NCBI RefSeq assembly: GCF_028769735.1
Contig: NC_088170.1
Coordinates: 50,935,585-50,999,584, forward strand
DNA length: 64,000 nucleotides
Direction: 5' to 3'
From: Zonotrichia leucophrys gambelii
Lineage: Eukaryota; Chordata; Aves; Passeriformes; Passerellidae
The notes under the pieces are model-generated. The model did not search any database and was not told the DNA's origin. It saw only the letters and a list, made by a program, of their open reading frames with translations. Of this stretch, positions 34,691-49,750 are shown one piece after another. How positions within the stretch are numbered: position 1 is the first letter of the stretch; every line of letters begins with the position of its first letter. The translations under genes were made by a program, and so were the position numbers.

Positions 34691-37600
34691 CCAGCTCCCA
34701 GCTTTTGGCCACCTAAACCCAGCACACTAACACAGATTTCTTCCTGCTCACTCCAGTATTTCTGTGTTCATTTGCAGTCGTCTTTTCTACCTCTTCTTTC
34801 CCTGCTCCAGAGCCTTCCATCTCTTTCCCCCATGTCCCCATGCACTTCTCCATACTGTTTGAGCCTGCACTGCGTCATTCTGTATTTTACACTGCATTGT
34901 TCCTCTAGCTCCTTGCTGTCAGTGGAAGAAGACAGTGCTGGTAGACACTATAATGATTCTGTTGCATGGCAGGATGGCAGGAATCATGCACTTAGAGGGT
35001 GATGTTCACCAAAAGGGCTGGGAGAAGTTTTTTGTGGACATGGGAGCTGGTGAAGTGCCAGTGTAGTGGGACTGATTAGGGAGGGTTGTGCAGGTCAGAG
35101 ATAGGAGAAACCTACATGAAGAAATGGTTGGATGTGCTCAGTCTTTGTGCCATTGTAGCCAAATGCAGACTCAAGAAGTTGTTAATTTAGGAGTGATTTA
35201 TAAAGGAAGAAAAAGGATGGTTAAACATTTGCCTCCTATGAAAATCTAGTGCTTTGGATACTTAGCTCCCTTTGTGTACCTGAAAATTTTTCTTTATTAG
35301 AGAGGGAAATACAGAACACAACAGCATTTCTTTAGTAGTTTTCTTGGTCTTGTTTTCTGCAATGTTTGAAGACTAAATGCCCATACTTCCCCTATTAGTC
35401 GTGTGAAAGACTAGCTGTCAATACCAGGCTTGGGGTGAGCCGTGCTGGATCTAGCGAGCCAGGCAGTAATTCCTTTGACTTGGGGAATAGGAAGCACTTT
35501 AAAAGGCTGGAATACTCTATCTGATGCAGGAAGATATGACTGTGACCTCTCAGTCACCCAGAGATTTTCCCTGACTAGAACAAGTGTCTAGAATGGCCTC
35601 TTGTATTTTCCCAAAACAGACAGTTAAAGCAGCTGTCTGTAACTCTGTAAATACCACAGCCTGAGTTCGTGTTTCAGGCTCAGTCTGTATTTCTAAAATC
35701 TGTTGTGTTCTAAATTTGGAATTTGCTTTCAAGCCCAGGAGGTTTACTATATCCTAAAACCTCGTTATCCCCTCCCCTGCACACCTCTTGCTTCCCCCTT
35801 AACACTTCCATTCCTCCATTGTTTTGGTTTGCACCAGAAAAGGAAAAAATAAAACAAAAAGGGTGTTTGCCACTATCAAGAGACAAGAGCCATTGCCATT
35901 AATTAATCTAGGAGAATCTTCCCATCGTGAACAGCTGGGATGAGCATGGGGCAATGAATGGGTGTTGCAGTGCCCTGAGACCCAGCATTTCAACACCATT
36001 TTCCAGGGCAGTGAAGCTTTAATAAACTCCAAACACTGTTAGCAAGCTTGGGAAATTCAGGATCCTGAATGGTAAATATGAAGGAGGATAGGAAGGCAAC
36101 TGATGTTAGTGTGGATAAAAATGTCACATGAAACCTCCAAATTCTTGGCAGCTATGGTATTTATCATTGTGTCAATACTGCAAAAATTATACCCGTTGTG
36201 CATGCTTTCTTTCACTGTCACTTAAAAAAGAAAAAAACATTGTTTCACTGGCAAGATTTTACTCTAAACTCTATTCAAAGGTTGACACAGTTTTCTAAGA
36301 AAAATAGACATTATAATATTTTTCTGGTAACAGCCTATTTTCACAGAAAATATTTGTTGTTACATTCTGGAATAGCTCAGCCACATTTTGATTGATATGG
36401 GGCAAAAGGTTGACTGGTTTTGTCTGCTATGATTATAATGATGCTGCTGAGTTGAAAATGCTATTTGGAGCAGGTTTCCAAAGGTGAAATGATAATTCTT
36501 TGATAAATGATAACCTTTGTTTATGTTGAAAAAAAAAGGGAATAATTTATTAAGAAGAAAAAGCCATATAACTATACTATATATAAAAATTCCAGCAAGC
36601 AGTGATTTGCAGAAAAGCATTGCTGAAAAAAGATTTGCTATATATATAAGTGAAATTCAGTTTATCACTCTTCTTACACTTCACCTTGTTTCTCAATGAA
36701 ATGCATGAAATTATTTTCATTCTATGGAACACAATAGCTTCTTAGTGTAGAAGGTTATAAAAACCACCAGTGTCTTGACCTCCACTCTGATACAACCAAT
36801 ATTTTCGAAAAGTGAACTTATTTTTTGCAGGGTAAGATTTGCTGGCATTTGGAGCTATTGGTACATTTGCAGTGCTTGTGAGCAGTTGTCATGGACGTGT
36901 GAGCAAAGTCAGAATAAGAGAGACTAACTCTCTTCAACAATTTTCTATTTGATAATTTAATCTGATGGAATATTTTATTCACGATATTTTCTTCAACTAC
37001 CTTTCTGATCTGGAGTTTACATAGAAAAGCTAAATGATCTGAAGTTTATGAAAACTCCAAAACACAGAATTAAGCAATTTCTTCCTTCAGCCCAGAATGT
37101 AATAGAGTTCTTGTGGGTTTATATATTATATATTTGGATGTTACTTCTTGCATCATTTTCTGGATCAAACAAGTCTGTGCAAACCCTGTACATTATTTCT
37201 CTAGATGTTAATAGTCTGAGGCATCCAAGAGTACTCTCAAGTTATCATTTCCAAATACTGTCCCTGCATCTCAGAGGTTCCTTGATTGCTTGCACTACTC
37301 TAGCCATGTGCCACAATCACTGAAAAACTTCCTTCCTTTGAACAAGGGCTGACAGCATATTTCTAAGACTTTTGTGCTGCAGGAATTAGACATATTGGTG
37401 TAGAAATCAGGTATATTAGACTCATAAATCACACAACATTTTTTTTTAAATTCAAATATAATATTATTATTCATTTTGTAGGGATTAGGACTGGGACAAA
37501 TCCCCACAAAATGAGTGATAATCAATGTCTGCTAAGATCTGCTCAGCATTTGTTTTGTCGTGAAATTTCATGACAAAGAAAGTATTATAGTACTCCATTA

Positions 37601-40600
37601 TTCCATGCAATGTGCTACAAAGACTTACTGCTTTGGTTGTTGCCCTTTCTGTGTGTGACTCACAATTCCTTCAAATAATGGATCAGAGCCTGCCCACACC
37701 ACTTTTCCAGAGAAAATGTGAGTGCATGAGAAGACAAAAAAGGTCCTAGCTGTAAATTCTAGACTTGATAGCTGAGACTTACAAATCTCTGTATTTTAAA
37801 CTTTCATTAGTCAAAATAAAAAGAGTAAAACCCATGGTCCAGCCAGTCTGTAGACTTTCCAGATCAGTGCTCGTACAAAACACTACTTAGGACAACATGT
37901 GTGACCAGCCACAGACCGTTGAAGGCTTTAGCTTTACCTGCCCCTTCCCAGCCAAGGTTTTCCTACCAAACCAAATATGAGTCTCTTACTGGGATTTTTT
38001 TATCTTCTTCTAATCAAAGCAGCATGTTCTTACCTGCATATTTGACTGATCCTTTGCTGTTAATGAGAAAAGTTCTTAGGAATTTTAATAAAATTTTAGC
38101 TGTGAATTCTTCTACTATAATGGAATCAAAATGAGAGCCTGGCTAAAATTCTATGGCTGGTTGACTCATGCAGTTAGGAGTGCTGGAAAAGTTCTAGAAG
38201 GTATTTTGTCCAGAGAACTCTCATTGGCTTTAATAGAACTCCCATGTAAGTTGGATTAAATGATCAGCACCCTAACAGCTATTTTCAAAGTAGGCCACAG
38301 TAAAATTGAAAAGCAAACCACAGACAGAGCTTCTGAAATGCCCATATTTCACACTTTTCAGGGATAGTAAGAGGAGCAAATATAGGTGGGAAAGCAAACA
38401 TGTAAGTGCTAATTTTATTTTTAATTGAGAAAGATTTTAATTGGTTTGTTAGGGTTTTTTCCCATTTTTATTTGTTTGTTTATCTCTGCAGACATATACT
38501 AAAGGCTCACTTTAAGCATGGTCACAATGTGAATACGGAGTTTTAGGGTTTATATGCCTGATCCTCCAGTCCTTCAAGCAGTCCATGGAGTAAATATACT
38601 TCCTTAATGTCTTGTTCCCTGCTGTCATGACCCTGCAGGAAGTAAAATCTCCGTTCTGCTTTCCCTGTGTGCACAAGTAAACTCCCTCTAGTCTGATAGG
38701 ATTGATACACTCCCTAAGCTGGAGTGGCAACAACACCATTGTTTTTCTGTATGTTCAGGCATCCTCTTAAACATTTGTTTTTGCCTCTCACATCTACTAT
38801 CTGTGTAGGGCAAGGCAGGTCTGGAGCCCCTACTGGGTTTGTTAGTGCACAAAATTAGTTTCTTAGGAAGATGAAACATCTTATTTTCAGAAAGCGGCCA
38901 TGTCTATCCCAGTGAAATCAGTTAGAGAAATAAGTTGTTCACTACTGATCACAGAAAATGTGAATCTGATGTTTGAGCACACATCAAACTTCTCCCTGTG
39001 AGATGCATTTGGTTCTGTATCTCACAAGTCTTGAATTTCTTTATTAAAAAATCAATCAGCAGATACAGTTGTCATTGCATGTCTTAGTGAATCTTGTGCT
39101 GCCTCTAATGGCACATCTGTTTTAATATTTGTCCATTATGTGTAATGCACTGTAGAGATCTTAAGCCCAAATTAGGTTAAAAAACCTGTTGTAAATAATC
39201 TGGCTAGTTAAAAAAAGAGCTCAAAACCACCATGGTAGTTACATAAGTAAAACATAGTGAAGCAGTTAAGCACTTAAAGCAGTTTAAGATTCAAAATAAA
39301 GAAAACATGCAGTTTGGGAAAGTTAATGGGGAAAAAGGAAAAAAAAAATAGATATCTAATTTTCAGTATACTGCTGTCTTGTTAAGGAAGAGCAATGAGA
39401 CCATGACCACAAACACCTTAATTACCACCTAAGTATATATTATGGTGATGACCTGCATCTATGCAATGGTATATTGCTGTCTTTTGGTAAGACACTGTTT
39501 AGTTTCTTGTAGATGCGCTGCTGCAGCCACACAGCAACACATTAGTGAAGTTTTCTGCGGATGGTCAGTCTTACCCATGCAAAAGGAAACAAAACCTTGT
39601 TTCTGCATTTAGTCCCTCCTGGCCCATCCACTTTCCCACTGCTTCAGAAAAATGCCCCATTTTGTTCTGTGCTGTGTTCACTGTTATGAGGGAAGACATA
39701 CAGCTGTGACTTATGGAATCCCTTTCCAGACTAGTAGATAAAAAAATAACATGCACAATAAAGCCATTATTCTTCAAACATATAATAACAGCAACAACAA
39801 AACTCACAGTTGTTCTGCCCTCTGCCTCCCCCTCTCCAGCTCTCTTGGGTCTCCAGGCTGCTGCAAGGACCCATAGGTCTGCAGTTTCAGCAGTGGCCTT
39901 TCTCCTAATATGACCTATCTGGGCAGAGTGTGGTAGATTCCCTCAAAGTACCTTGAAATGGGTGAGCAATAACCATGTTTGCTAGCACTGTCAATGATAT
40001 AACAATTTAATGAAACAATTTCAGTGATTAAGGACGGGCACTTCTGCCACATAGCCTTCTGCAGAGGAGTAAAAATTTATGCAAACAATTTGTCTCAAGT
40101 GAAACTACAAAATCCTTGAGCTCCATTTTGTGCTTCCTTGACTAGGAAGTGAAAAGACTTCCCCTTGTTGAGTAAAGAGTGTTTTTCTGCCAAATTTCTG
40201 CCGTTCCCTAGGACAATACAAGGCAGGAGAGAGAATGCAAGGCAGCGTTTCGTGCACTCTTTCACATCCTCTAACATCCCTCAGGCACGTGCACCAGCCT
40301 GCTGTACATGGGCACTAACAATGGAGCAAGGTGGTTGCCAGGGTTACCACAACCCATCAAAAAAATGGAAAACAAAAGTGAAAGAGCCACACTGCCCAAC
40401 ATAATTCCTATCGAGCCTGTTGCCTCACGTGCTGCCCTAAGCCAAGCTAGAAGAAAAGGCAAGTCTCTGACAGGCATGCAGAAAGGAGAGCTTGTACAGC
40501 TAACAGCTTAGTGTAAGAGGCTACTGATCTGCAGGCTGGAAAGGCACCAAACACCCATCCCTAAAAATGAGATCACATCTGTTGGATACCTGAATAGAAC

Positions 40601-42810
40601 TACCTCAGCTAGGGAAATAATTTAGGAAAAAAAGTGCTAAGCAATAACCACAATAAAGTCCACAAATCAATAACTGGAAAATTTACCATTGCAATCTCCA
40701 TTTTTTTTTCTTAATACATTTTTATTTTCTTGAACAGCGTTAAAATTCCTTTCTTATATTATTTAATATCAAACTATAATTGAATTTGCTGTACTTTGGC
40801 TGCATTGCAAGGTTAATATAGAGATGTACTTTATAGGCAGGCAGTCTAAAAGACAATAAGCCTTCATAAAAAGAAGACTCTTTATTCATCACTGTCACTG
40901 CATCACATATGAGTAGGGGAAAGACATCTTAATTCTTTCAAGGCAACAATGCCCTGATACAGACATCAGAAATGCAGGAATAAAGTGGCAAAGAAATCAT
41001 CAGCTACTAGGAGTTAACAAAATCTCCAACCAAACCCAAAATGCTGAATCATCAGTTATCTCTGTAGAGCCCTGACTTAGATCAGTAAATGCAATTCTCC
41101 CCTCTGACTTTAAAGAGACCTCAGTGGCTACCTTGCAAGTCTACAGGACAGACATCTGAACCCAGGTAACGTGAATACCATTCCAAGACTTTATAAGAAA
41201 GGTAAAATCTAACAGATAAGGTAATTTGACATCTGCCTGTCATCTAAGTCATCATATAAGCCCCTTACCTTACAGAAAAAATATAAGGTTTCAGTTCTAA
41301 ACCTAATTTTTTGCCCCTTGCAATAGTTCAAATTATTTGTTTTTCAGGACTCAGAAGGAACTATAGTAAGAATGGCTTAGTAGCTTCATATTTCCTTGAT
41401 ATATCTTTTCTTCTTTGGGAATCTTAAACCTTTCCTTCCTCCCTCTGCTATCCTAAACTAAACTAAATACAGGTTTTCTTTTTTGCACCTCTTTCTGGAA
41501 GAGATGTAAATCAAATACTTGTAACCAAAGGAAAAATTGCCATTCACTCACTACAGATGTCTGCTTAACTGACAGAAAAGAACTTACCGATATCTGATTT
41601 TTTTGTTCAATTAAAGGTATCCAAGAGTGGTACTGAAATCTCCTTTTTTTTCTAAAGGGAGATTTTCTAAAAGAAGTTTCCCTCTCAGTACTAACAGATT
41701 GTGACTAGTATAATATTTTTCTTTATGTTTCTCCAAGCAGCAGTTAGTGTGATAGATGAACACAGGAAACAGGAGAGAAAATTATGCTCTCAGGAAATCT
41801 GATGAACAATACAATTGCTCCATGCCTGCAGGAAAAGAAAGTCCATGAAGTTCCTTTTCTATTGCATGTGTATTTACTGGCAGCAGATTCAGTGACTTTA
41901 TTTTATCTTTTTTTTTTTTCATTTTGAACTTGGGAATATTTGAAGCTGGGAATGTGACTCAAAGATAACACTGCACAAAATACAGAGGCATGTAAAACTT
42001 CCTGCATCTGAAGTTCCACAAAGATATTTGTCAGAGGCCTCTCTTTGGGTAAAAAGCAGAAGAGAATATATCCATTGAAGGTCAAACTAGTCACAGACTG
42101 ACAGATTTTCAAAGGATGTTGATATATATCTCCCCTGCAAGGTATGTGTGAGACAGATTCCTGAGATGGTGTAACAGAGGTATTTCTGAAAGCCTGGCCA
42201 GCATCTCTGAACAGAGCTGTCCAGCACTGTTGTCTGTGTATATTAATTTTCTGGGGTAAGGTCACACGTGCTTGACACAGCTCAGGAGACTGTTACCCAC
42301 CTTGACCCTTAAGATTTTCAGTAGGAAACAGCTGCTTAGGTACCATAGTTTAATCTTTCACAGCAAGCAAGAGATGTTAATGCCTGTTGTACAAATTCTA
42401 AATGATCCTACAGTAAACTTGAATGATGATCACCTCACCTGTCTGAGTATCTCACAGTTGATACTAACATGGTCCTCTTTCGCTGCCCAAATATGGGTTT
42501 ATTTCATTTCATTTTCATTTTATTTAATTTATTTTTTGCATTTCATTCATTGTTTTCTTGCTTGTGTAAGGTTGTTGTTTTCTTTTCTGTTTTCATGACC
42601 CATTTTCTGATACCCTCCTGAGCCCTTCAGTCATCCTTGAGATACACTGACTTAGAGCACTGTAGAGATAATTTATTGATATGGCGCTCCTTATGATGCT
42701 TTAAAAAATGGCTACCAGATTGTTTATTGAATGTACGCAGGGGACTGAACCCTCTCCTTTGTTCTGCATTTGTTTCATGTCCTGATCTCAGAGCATTTAG
42801 GTGTTAATCA
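34691..42810. other. AT-rich single-copy DNA, no gene seen
   Basis: More than 8 kb with no recognisable mobile element. Short frames up to about 120 codons (41903-42265, minus) have no domain. A T run lies at 41908-41919 and a TTTCATTTTATTT-type run at 42499-42550. No tRNA or snRNA promoter or box was noticed. Confidence 0.5.
42499..42550. repeat. Degenerate (TTTCA/TTTTA)n simple repeat
   Basis: TTTCATTTCATTTTCATTTT followed by TATTTAATTTATTTTTTGCATTTC-like steps form a degenerate pentanucleotide array of about 50 bases. Confidence 0.7.
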
Positions 42811-42834
42811 GTGATTCTATGGTTCTGTGATTCT
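42811..42834 (+). mobile_element. Possible CR1 3'-tail remnant
   Basis: GTGATTCTATGGTTCTGTGA resembles the terminal octamer repeat of CR1. The preceding 60 bases do not match CR1 convincingly, so only a scrap of tail, or a chance match, is present. Confidence 0.3.
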
Positions 42835-45800
42835 TTCTCAAAGCAAATATAACACACTCTTCTCACTGTGTTACTTTCCATTTTCCTACAAAGTAGCTAC
42901 AGGAGCAGAGCAGTTAAAAAAAACCACGTAGCATATTTTGGATTAAAAGAATAATTAGAAATATATCAGAGAGGAAAAAAATTGTATGGTGTTGCTGGGA
43001 ATATTAAACTCCAAATATTGATGCTACTAAATTAATCAGAGAAAGGAAACACCTTCACACATGGGTTTGCCACCATCTCCAAGTGGCTATATAGGTTCCT
43101 GATATAGTTTTTGTTTATGTGCTCACTCTTTCTCAAGCATGTCTCAGGAAGTTGTAACAGGTCAGGAACCATTCCCCAAAGACTTGGTGGATGAAGCAAT
43201 CTGTTTTCAGAGAGTAGAATTAGATAGTATGAAACTGTGACAGTCTCTACCTCGTGTTGGTGACAGAGATGTGACTCAAGTACAGCTATTTACCAGCAGA
43301 GAGATAGTCAATGTGTGTGCAGGAGAAAAAGGTCAGTGAGTTTGAATTTTCCTTACAGTGGATTGAATGTGGCAATGCCTCTTCCAGATCATAGGTGTGG
43401 TGTTGTTGGGTACTCTTTAACTGTACTTTAGATTTTTAGAACAAGAGAAATTTACTGTATAAACCACTTCTGACGAAGCTTGCCAGGCAGCTTGCCAAGG
43501 AGGAGAAAAAGAGAAGTTCATAAGGTTCAAGACATTATTATGCTGTTTCTGCTTTGGAAGCATAGTGATGGGAAACTATCAAATGTAGGCCATGTGAATA
43601 TCAGCAGCTGACACTGTTTCAAGGAAGAGGATACTTTCACCAATATTATCCCCTTCTTTCTAAAAGCAAACTGGACTCTGAGTCTGGAATTTTAATAAAG
43701 TCACAAAACTTATCTATAAATGGCAGTTTTTAACTTGGAGGGTGTTGCTCATAAATAGCAGGGAAAATCTTCCATCAAAAAAGAGCCACTTTTAACAATT
43801 CATTTAACATTGAAAAAAACAGATGGATTCTCCCAGCCAAAGGGTTGCTCCAAAACAAAGCATGGGTGGTGTTTTGTCTCAAAAGATTTCCATATGATTA
43901 TATTGCTCAGTATATTACTCATGTACATGTTCAACCCAACACTTTAATTTTTAGTTAATCTAAGCCAAGCCTGAATTTGTGGGCGGTTGCAAAAGCTAGG
44001 GGTTTGGCACAGAATTTGATGAAGCTTTCTGCAGAGAGCCTGGATGGAACTTTGGATAATAGAAGGAGCTGCCTTCACCCTTTTGATACCATAATTCACA
44101 TGCAACCAAGGAAATATGTATAATACACAGATCGAAGGAAGATCACATTTATAGATCACATTTGTTATAGAGAAGTAGAGAGGAGGATGAAGGTCACTGA
44201 AGAAACATTTAAATTTCTTCCTTAAATAAGTAATCATGCATGTGAAAAGTCTTGCTGAAAAAATAGAGTGTCTGGAAAAGAAACATGAACTGTGGCTGTT
44301 GAAATTCAAGAAGTGTACATTTTCTAAATCACCCTCTTGTGATGTATTGGTTTGAGCAGGAAAGTGTCTCCTATTGTATTTCATTTAGCTTTTTCTGTGG
44401 CTAATGTAGGCATTTGTTTTCAGATTTTTTAAATTTTTGTGGAAAAAGTAAATTAATAAATTATAAAATCAGAAAAAGCTATTCACTGCAGGAGAATTCT
44501 AAAGCTCTAAAGATAAAATTAAAAAATAGTAGTAAAAATGTCTTTTAGTTCTGAGAAATCCAGTGATGAAATGCACTCACTTCTTCACATACTTTTTGAA
44601 CATTAACAAAAACTTAAAATTCTCCTGGAACTTGACAAATGCAAAACCAAAAGAAATATGGGTAATTGTCTGTGTTCTTAATTGACCAGCCTTACTATTG
44701 TATCTAATCTTTTTCATGGGGATTTTGAAGATCTGTGTAAATTGGCTCCTGGATTTAAGGATTGCGACATATGCTGACTGATAGATGTTTGCACTTTATT
44801 TATGTAGGCTTGAAAGGCTGATTCTGAAACAAATAATGAATTACCCTACATCTTACCTGTTTATTATCTCACACAACCAGTAAATATTCATATGTTTTCA
44901 TTTATTAAGCATAAAAGAAAATAAAATATTGCTGGTGCTAAACCTTGGTCTCTTAAGACTTTTTCAGACACAAAGCCTTCTGACAGGCTATACAAAGAGG
45001 GAAGAAAAAAAATCCTTCTTTTTATGGGGGTACCAATTTTTATTTCTTTCCACAAAATAAATGACAAGAGGATAAATGATGGGAAAATTAAGCTGAAGAT
45101 AATCAGAACCTGGGTGCTAGTCTAATTTCATGGGAATGAGGCAGTTTCTTGGAAAGATTTGCACCTGTGATTCCTTCAGGAATATGCCTTCCTATTTGCA
45201 TCATGAAAAAGTAAATAAAAAGCTAGATTTAAGCTGTGTTTGCTTTAATAATGGCAGGAACATATGGCCCCGCTGATGTCCAAGAACTATGTAAAAATTG
45301 TAATAATTGCCACACAGTGGGGAAAAAGGCCACTGACTCTTGAAAGACTGAAGTCTTTTCACTGCATGAGCATTTAAAGACAATTTTCAAGTGATAGACA
45401 ACAGGGCTGAAGTGCTTTCTGAAAGTGCCTACAAATGTTTATTCATGGATGCTGTTCACTCTCCACAGCTATGCAGGGAAAGCAACTTATACATATGCAA
45501 ATAGCACTGAACTCTGCATTTGTATGTGAAATTACCTGATTGACATTTCAAATCACTATGTCTTGTGCAGCTACTAGAGTTATTCAATTGCCTCTATTTA
45601 AACACTCAGCCTTAAGGCACAATTTTGGTGAAAATAAGAGTATATCCGAGCATCCTCTGTCAAACTTTGCTTTCTTTCAAGATTCTTTGCAATACCCTAT
45701 AAGCTGCTTGATTGAGATTGTACCTATAGAGAGGTAAGTGTGTTACAATCGTAAGGCATGCATTTCTTTTGATGTAGGAGTCCTTTACTATGAAAGACAT

Positions 45801-48800
45801 TAAACATAAATGACAGTATAATTCAGCCTTTGTTGCAATAAATTATTCATTTTTTCTTGAGTACCTGGATTTGAACAATTGAAGAACTTTCCCTTTTCCA
45901 GTAGAAGTCTCTGCCATTTCCCAGCCTTTCTGACACTGTCTTAGCCTTATCATAAGAAAAAACAGTTAATTTCTCAACAGAATTAAAATTCTGCTGCCTG
46001 TTCATGTCTTTGCCTGGTCAGTTTGTGACCTGCAGAGTTCAGAGTACATTTTGTCTGGGGTGGGGTTCACATCATGGTGTCACACACCAAAGCTTAGGTG
46101 CCCAAACTCGGTGGAGAGCTTTGGCTCTGTGAGGGGACCCACACTCAGGTGGGAGGTTTGTTTCCTCCTGTAGAAGCAGCTGGAGTTTGGGCAGTATACC
46201 CTATCCTAGATGCCTCCCTGCAGGAGTCTATCCACAGTAAAGACAATGAAATCTGTGAAAGGACTCAGATGACCAAAAGTGGTGCCTGGTTCCTCTGAGT
46301 GAGCAGTCATTTCTCTACATGTCATGGCTGTATTGATGAGATCTTCAGGGGCTGTAGTGGTTATTTCAGCATTCTACACACCTCTGAGTAAGGAAAAGTA
46401 AGTTTCTTCATCTAGTAGCTGAAACCAACCCCTGGTGCCTTTGCAAAAAATATCTAAAATGAAGCTGTCAGGTAAGAAAGGCAGACAAAGAAATGCATCT
46501 TAATGACTGTCCACATTGGTCCTTTCCTTTTCTTAGCTGTATTCCAGCTATCTATCTTGTACCTCAACAAGCTGCAGCAGTCAAAACCAAAGGATAAAGT
46601 GAGCATTGATTTGCTTGACACTGTGTATTATGTATTCCCATTCTCAATTTTTCATAGAAATAAAGGATGACTTTTAGTGCTGTTGTATTATATTTGGCTA
46701 CAGCCCAGCTGCAGCATGATCCAAAGAGTATCCGTGGCCCAAGTTCCTCATATCCTTGTTTTTTTTTTCCTTAGGATCATGGAAAATCAATTAGAAAGAA
46801 CATTCAAACTACTGAAACCTGGATATATTGTCATGGAAATATCTTTTACTCAGTCTAATTGTTCAGTGAGTTATTGTTGTTACTATTGTCAATAATTTTA
46901 TACAAAGTAAACACATATGTCAAAGTACAATAAGAAAGTTGCCAAACTTTATTATGGAATGAGTAATTAAAAATATTTATTTAATGATTTTCACCTTTCT
47001 TCAGTTTATCTGTAAAGAAGTCTGTAAAGTCCTGTAGCTTCTAAGTTATTTTATCATCTTCACAACCAAACACTCACACACACATAACTTTGCTTTCATT
47101 AATTAGAGGAGTCCAGGAAGATTATGCCTAATTTTTGGAAGTCTTGCTCCAACAACTTGATCCTCAAATATTAAGCCACAAGCCTCAGTGAGGACTTATT
47201 GTACATGTGCAAAATTTGTGGCAGCAGTTGTAGCTTCTGAACTTTTCATTCATACTGTTTTGTATCAAAATTATTTCCTGGAAGATGCCAGGCACATTCT
47301 AGCTTTTAAAAGCAGCTGCTGACCAAACTCTTTACTTAGGGGACTTGAGCAGGAAGAACGTATACTAAAATGTGACTTGCAAACTAGCAGTGTTTTTAAT
47401 AAGCTACTTTCCTCCAGTAGAAAAGGATTAGGGAAAACAGGAGCTGAAGGCAAACAATTATATATGAGGAGCCAAACAGTAATCAGTAATTGGTGGCAGA
47501 ATAAGATCAAGTATATATTTATGCACACTAAAAGTGTTCTTAAGCTTATGTCTACCTGCTAATTGTTCTTCTATTATATAGTGTTGGCTAGATAGTAAGC
47601 TGAAGTTCACACACAAGCTAATTTGATCAGCAGAAGTCCCACTTGGGATGTCACAGAACTGCCACAATGACATCTATCTCTGCTTCCTTCACCTCAGTGC
47701 CAGTTCAACTGGCTTTAGCTGGTTTTGGATTGGAGATTATTGCTCCTTCTGGTACATCTATGGGGGTTTTATTAATGTAATCTTTGTAGTGTTGGGATAG
47801 TTCAGACTTCCTTGCTAATGTCATTAAAAATATCTTTCTAGATTCTTTACTGGAATGCTACAATTTTTTTCCTTTTGGATCTCCGTGTTCCTACTTTTCT
47901 ACAGGTTTTTCCATTGTTGCCGACTATATATAATCTTAAGAGTTTAAAACAATCCCATATCTTGCATATTATCCTGTAATACACTGCAGATTGCCACCTG
48001 AAAAGCACCAGGGGGATCATTTGAATGGACTTTCTTTGTCTACCTATTGCAGAGATTTTTCTGCTGGTGAATCCCAAGATAGGAACAGTGCTGTTGTGCT
48101 GCCTCAAATCACACTTGGAATTTGACACATTTCAAAGGAAAGGAAGACTTCCAGTGATTTCAAAATATTCTGTTACTAAGGAGTGTAAATAAATTGAATA
48201 TTTAGCAGAATAAGGGAAAGATGTGACTCTCACAATAATTAATTCTTAGTTAAAAAGTTGTTATTAGTTAAATGAACATTCCTAGAAGTTTGTAGATATT
48301 GACTTAATAAATGTGCATATTCATACAAGTTGCACAAAATGCCATTGTTAAATAGTGTTGAAAAGTGAGAATTTGGCTCTGGATCTGAGATCAGTCAGTG
48401 CACTATTGTAACAAGGCAGGTTTAAATTTCTACCATCACAGTGTTTTGTTAAAGTCTTTATTTAAAGAATATTCCTTCTTTTGATGTTCTTGCTCATCTT
48501 CCTGTTCTTGCACTTATCTTTTGTCACAAGAACCAGACATCTGAATTTCAATGCCTAACATGGGTTTGTGAGATATCACAGCATAACTAAGCTGTGCTGC
48601 TTTCACCTTTTCAAAATTCAGTAATTTGAACATCGGAGGCTGTGGTTCTTTCTGGCAGCTGCCAACTTTGCAAGAACAGAGATCAGTCAATCAAAGTCTA
48701 GAATAAGTAAGAGGTCAGAGGAGTCAATACATTGCTGTCCTTCACAGGCTGTGTGAGGTTCTAAAAACCCATTCATGTGATATGAAAGGGAGAAAATATC

Positions 48801-49490
48801 TCAATCACACAACATGGAATATAAAAGAAATAGGAAATAGCACCAGCATAGCCATTTACATTTTGCTTTTACCTTGGCAATATTATCCCCCTCTAATGCT
48901 CTAACAGATAACTGGACAGATAAGTGATGTTTCTGGTAATCATAAAATGGGTAAGTATCCAATTATGAAAGTTCTTTTCTTGTTTCCTATTGTTTCTATT
49001 CCTTTAAAAAGCTGTAGAAGCTGTACAGATGTTACACTGACAAGGATCAGAGTAGTATCTGTATTAATCAACTTTCACAGTGATGGGAAACATTTTAAGG
49101 TGATTATGAAGGCCATCCATATTTTCTATCTCTAACACCTTTTCTTTTAAAAAAACCCCAAAAATCTTTGATTTTCTCACTCCGGTTGTGATTTAGTGGT
49201 ATCACCAGGTATTCCAGATGTCTCAAGCCATGTCATACAGAGAGCTTGTTAGACTTGATCATCTTCCCCACAATGCTTGACTCCCATCTGTTCAAACCTC
49301 CTGGGTACAAAAATTGTTACTATTGATGATGAAAAATAAAAGCAAGAGCCTTAAATATGCACCTTTTTGGTGTGACAAAACTTCACAACCTTTCTGCTGC
49401 CTTCTCCGGGTCCTGTTTGTTTATAAACCCTAAATATTTAAAATTGCCCTCAAATGGGGCAAAGTCATCAGCTTTGCTTCTAGACAGGTG
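42835..49490. other. AT-rich single-copy DNA, no gene seen
   Basis: The largest frame (146 codons, minus strand, 43944-44384) shows no domain I recognise and has an F/S/I-rich composition typical of chance frames. A less AT-rich patch at 46030-46300 is unexplained. No repeat family was identified. Confidence 0.5.
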
Positions 49491-49750
49491 ATAGAAAAGT
49501 GGGAGAAGTGACTGATAGACCAGAAGGCTGTGCTGTCATTCAGTGAGAGCTGTCCAGGAGAGGGAATTGGGCAGAAGGAACCTAATAAAGTTCAGCAAAG
49601 GTGAATGTAAGGTCCTGCCCTCAGAGAGAAATAACCGCATACATCAGTACAGCTTGGGGGCTGACCTGCTGGAAAGCAGCTCTGCAGAGGGGTTGGACTA
49701 GCTGATCTCCAGAAATCCCTTCCAACCCCATCCATTCTGTGATTCTGTCA
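49491..49750 (+). mobile_element. CR1 LINE with internal deletion
   Basis: The left part (49491-49690) is sense CR1 ORF2 sequence: peptides NLIKFSKGECKVL and QYSLGADLLESSSAE are readable, matching the CR1 reverse-transcriptase protein, with one stretch out of frame. At about 49690 it jumps straight to the 3' end: GGTTGGACTAGCTGATCTCC, TCCCTTCCAACCCCATCCAT and TTCTGTGATTCTGTCA. Several hundred bases of ORF2 end are missing between them, so an internal deletion or a recombined template is implied. Confidence 0.9.

Noticed and set aside
43944..44384. 146-codon minus-strand frame
   Set aside because: F/S/I-rich composition, no domain, no splice signals; consistent with a chance frame.
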